Shown in pieces: positions 6,330-7,109 of a stretch of DNA of 7,109 nt (its first letter is position 1; every line of letters begins with the position of its first letter). The translations under genes and the position numbers were made by a program. This stretch comes from JAJPXC01 sp964517875 (GTDB taxonomy: Bacteria > Bacteroidota > Bacteroidia > Bacteroidales > Muribaculaceae): assembly GCA_964517875.1 (NCBI GenBank), contig CAZFEU010000069.1, forward strand, positions 1-7,109. Reading direction: 5' to 3'. Under the pieces are notes generated by a model, which worked only from the letters and a program-made list of their open reading frames with translations, searched no databases and had not been told where the DNA came from.

Positions 6330-7109
6330 TTAGTTCACCTTTCTGAGCACCATGGCCGAGCGTGCCGGCAGGTAGAGCTTCAACCACTCTACGCCGTTGG
6401 GCGTGTAGAGCGGATCGGCGATTGTGAGGTGTTCTACCTTCTCGTCAATATTGCCGAAGCCTCCGAATGCAGGGCTGTCGGTCGATAGCACCACGTCGTA
6501 TTTACCTATGGGAGCCAGAAGTCCGTAATCGTCGAAAGAGCGATCGGGCGAAAAGTTGAACACAAATACCAGTTCGCCGCGCTTGAACGCCAAAATCTGG
6601 TCGTCGTCCTTATCCCACAGCTTCTCCACCGGGAGCGACTGGAAGTTGCCCACCTCCGACACAAGCTTGATCATGGCATTGTCAAAAGCGTTGAGAAAGC
6701 GGTATTGCAAGTCTTCGCGGTCGACCAGGTCCCACTGGCGGCGTGCATATTTATAGCTCCAGCCATTACCCTCGCGTGGGAAGTCAATCCATTCGGGATG
6801 CCCGAACTCATTGCCCATGAAGTTGAGATAGCCGCCATTGATTGTGGCAAGTGTCACAAGGCGTATCATCTTGTGCAAGGCTATGCCGCGCGACACTGCC
6901 ATAGAGTTGTCGCCCACCATCATGTGCCAGTACATCTGGTCGTCAATCAGGCGGAATATCACGGTCTTATCTCCCACCAGTGCCTGGTCGTGGCTCTCCA
7001 CATAGCTTATGGTTTTCTCGTCGGCGCGGCGGTTGGTGAGCTCCCAGAATATCGATGTAGGTTTCCAATCCTCATCTTTTTTCTCTTTTAGGGTCTTGAT
7101 CCAGTAGTC
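6330..7109 (-). CDS. glgB: 1,4-alpha-glucan branching enzyme, C-terminal part (cut by window edge)
   Basis: The branching enzyme cuts an alpha-1,4-glucan chain and re-attaches it by an alpha-1,6 bond, giving glycogen its branches. The last 259 codons are visible; the reading frame is open to the window edge and the start lies beyond it. The fragment has the GH13 region IV motif YVESHDQALVGDK (36-48), with the conserved His40 and catalytic-site Asp41, then GNEFGHPEW (99-107) and YARRQW (121-126 region). A C-terminal beta domain follows, with FVFNFSP (about 183-189) and ending LPARSAMVLRKVN. The catalytic nucleophile and acid/base residues are outside the window. These motifs are closer to the eukaryotic (GBE1/starch branching) GH13_8 type than to Escherichia coli GlgB. 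A GTG at 7001 could be misread as a start, but it falls inside the ESHDQ motif. The TAA lies 26 nt before spmAB, making this the first visible gene of the operon. Confidence 0.94.
   Translation of the reverse strand, partial: DYWIKTLKEKKDEDWKPTSIFWELTNRRADEKTISYVESHDQALVGDKTVIFRLIDDQMYWHMMVGDNSMAVSRGIALHKMIRLVTLATINGGYLNFMGNEFGHPEWIDFPREGNGWSYKYARRQWDLVDREDLQYRFLNAFDNAMIKLVSEVGNFQSLPVEKLWDKDDDQILAFKRGELVFVFNFSPDRSFDDYGLLAPIGKYDVVLSTDSPAFGGFGNIDEKVEHLTIADPLYTPNGVEWLKLYLPARSAMVLRKVN

Noticed and set aside
6304..6387. In-frame 28-codon upstream extension of the SpmA-SpmB protein
   Set aside because: It overlaps the end of glgB and has no hydrophobic or family-like residues; the first membrane helix begins directly at the ATG at 6303.
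6330..7001. A separate short gene starting at the GTG at 7001
   Set aside because: This GTG is inside the conserved YVESHDQ motif and the frame stays open with branching-enzyme sequence to the window edge, so it is an internal Val codon.
1..7109. CRISPR array, insertion sequence, prophage, tRNA/rRNA or defence system
   Set aside because: No spaced repeats, transposase or integrase motifs, terminal repeats, or RNA gene signatures were seen; coding sequence of five housekeeping genes fills nearly the whole window.

Overview
The window looks like a chromosomal housekeeping segment from a member of the Bacteroidota, most likely order Bacteroidales. The protein sequences point there: a GyrB beginning with the Bacteroides-type SIQVLEGLEAVRKRPAMYIG-like core, a PolA ending in NWLEAH, a fused SpmA-SpmB protein, and a eukaryote-like branching enzyme. 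The gyrB promoter supports it independently: it has the -33 TTG / -7 TAnnTTTG architecture of this phylum, and no Shine-Dalgarno sequence is obvious before any start. The fairly GC-rich coding sequence would fit a Muribaculaceae-like gut lineage, but that family assignment is a guess.

All five genes lie on the minus strand, so transcription runs from high to low coordinates. In that order they are: the C-terminal 259 codons of a 1,4-alpha-glucan branching enzyme (glgB, entering from beyond position 7109); a 409-aa SpmA-SpmB fused membrane protein (6303 to 5074); lipid-A-disaccharide synthase lpxB (5074 to 3986); DNA polymerase I polA (3951 to 1246); and, after a 200-bp intergenic region, the first 348 codons of DNA gyrase subunit B (gyrB, 1045 to 1, leaving the window). 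The first four are packed with gaps of 26, -1 and 34 nt and look like one transcription unit. gyrB has its own promoter.

The genes do not form a single pathway: they cover glycogen synthesis, an unknown envelope function, lipid A synthesis, and DNA repair and topology. The tightest link is the one-base stop/start overlap between spmAB and lpxB, which suggests coupled translation of two envelope-related proteins.

I see no mobile element, CRISPR array, tRNA, rRNA or defence system, and no sign of a new multi-gene system. The points worth a second look are small: a long imperfect hairpin between polA and gyrB, a PolA whose proofreading motifs look destroyed, a possible sliding-clamp-binding motif in the PolA linker, a short hairpin in the gyrB leader, and the spmAB-lpxB coupling in what is presumably a non-sporulating Gram-negative.
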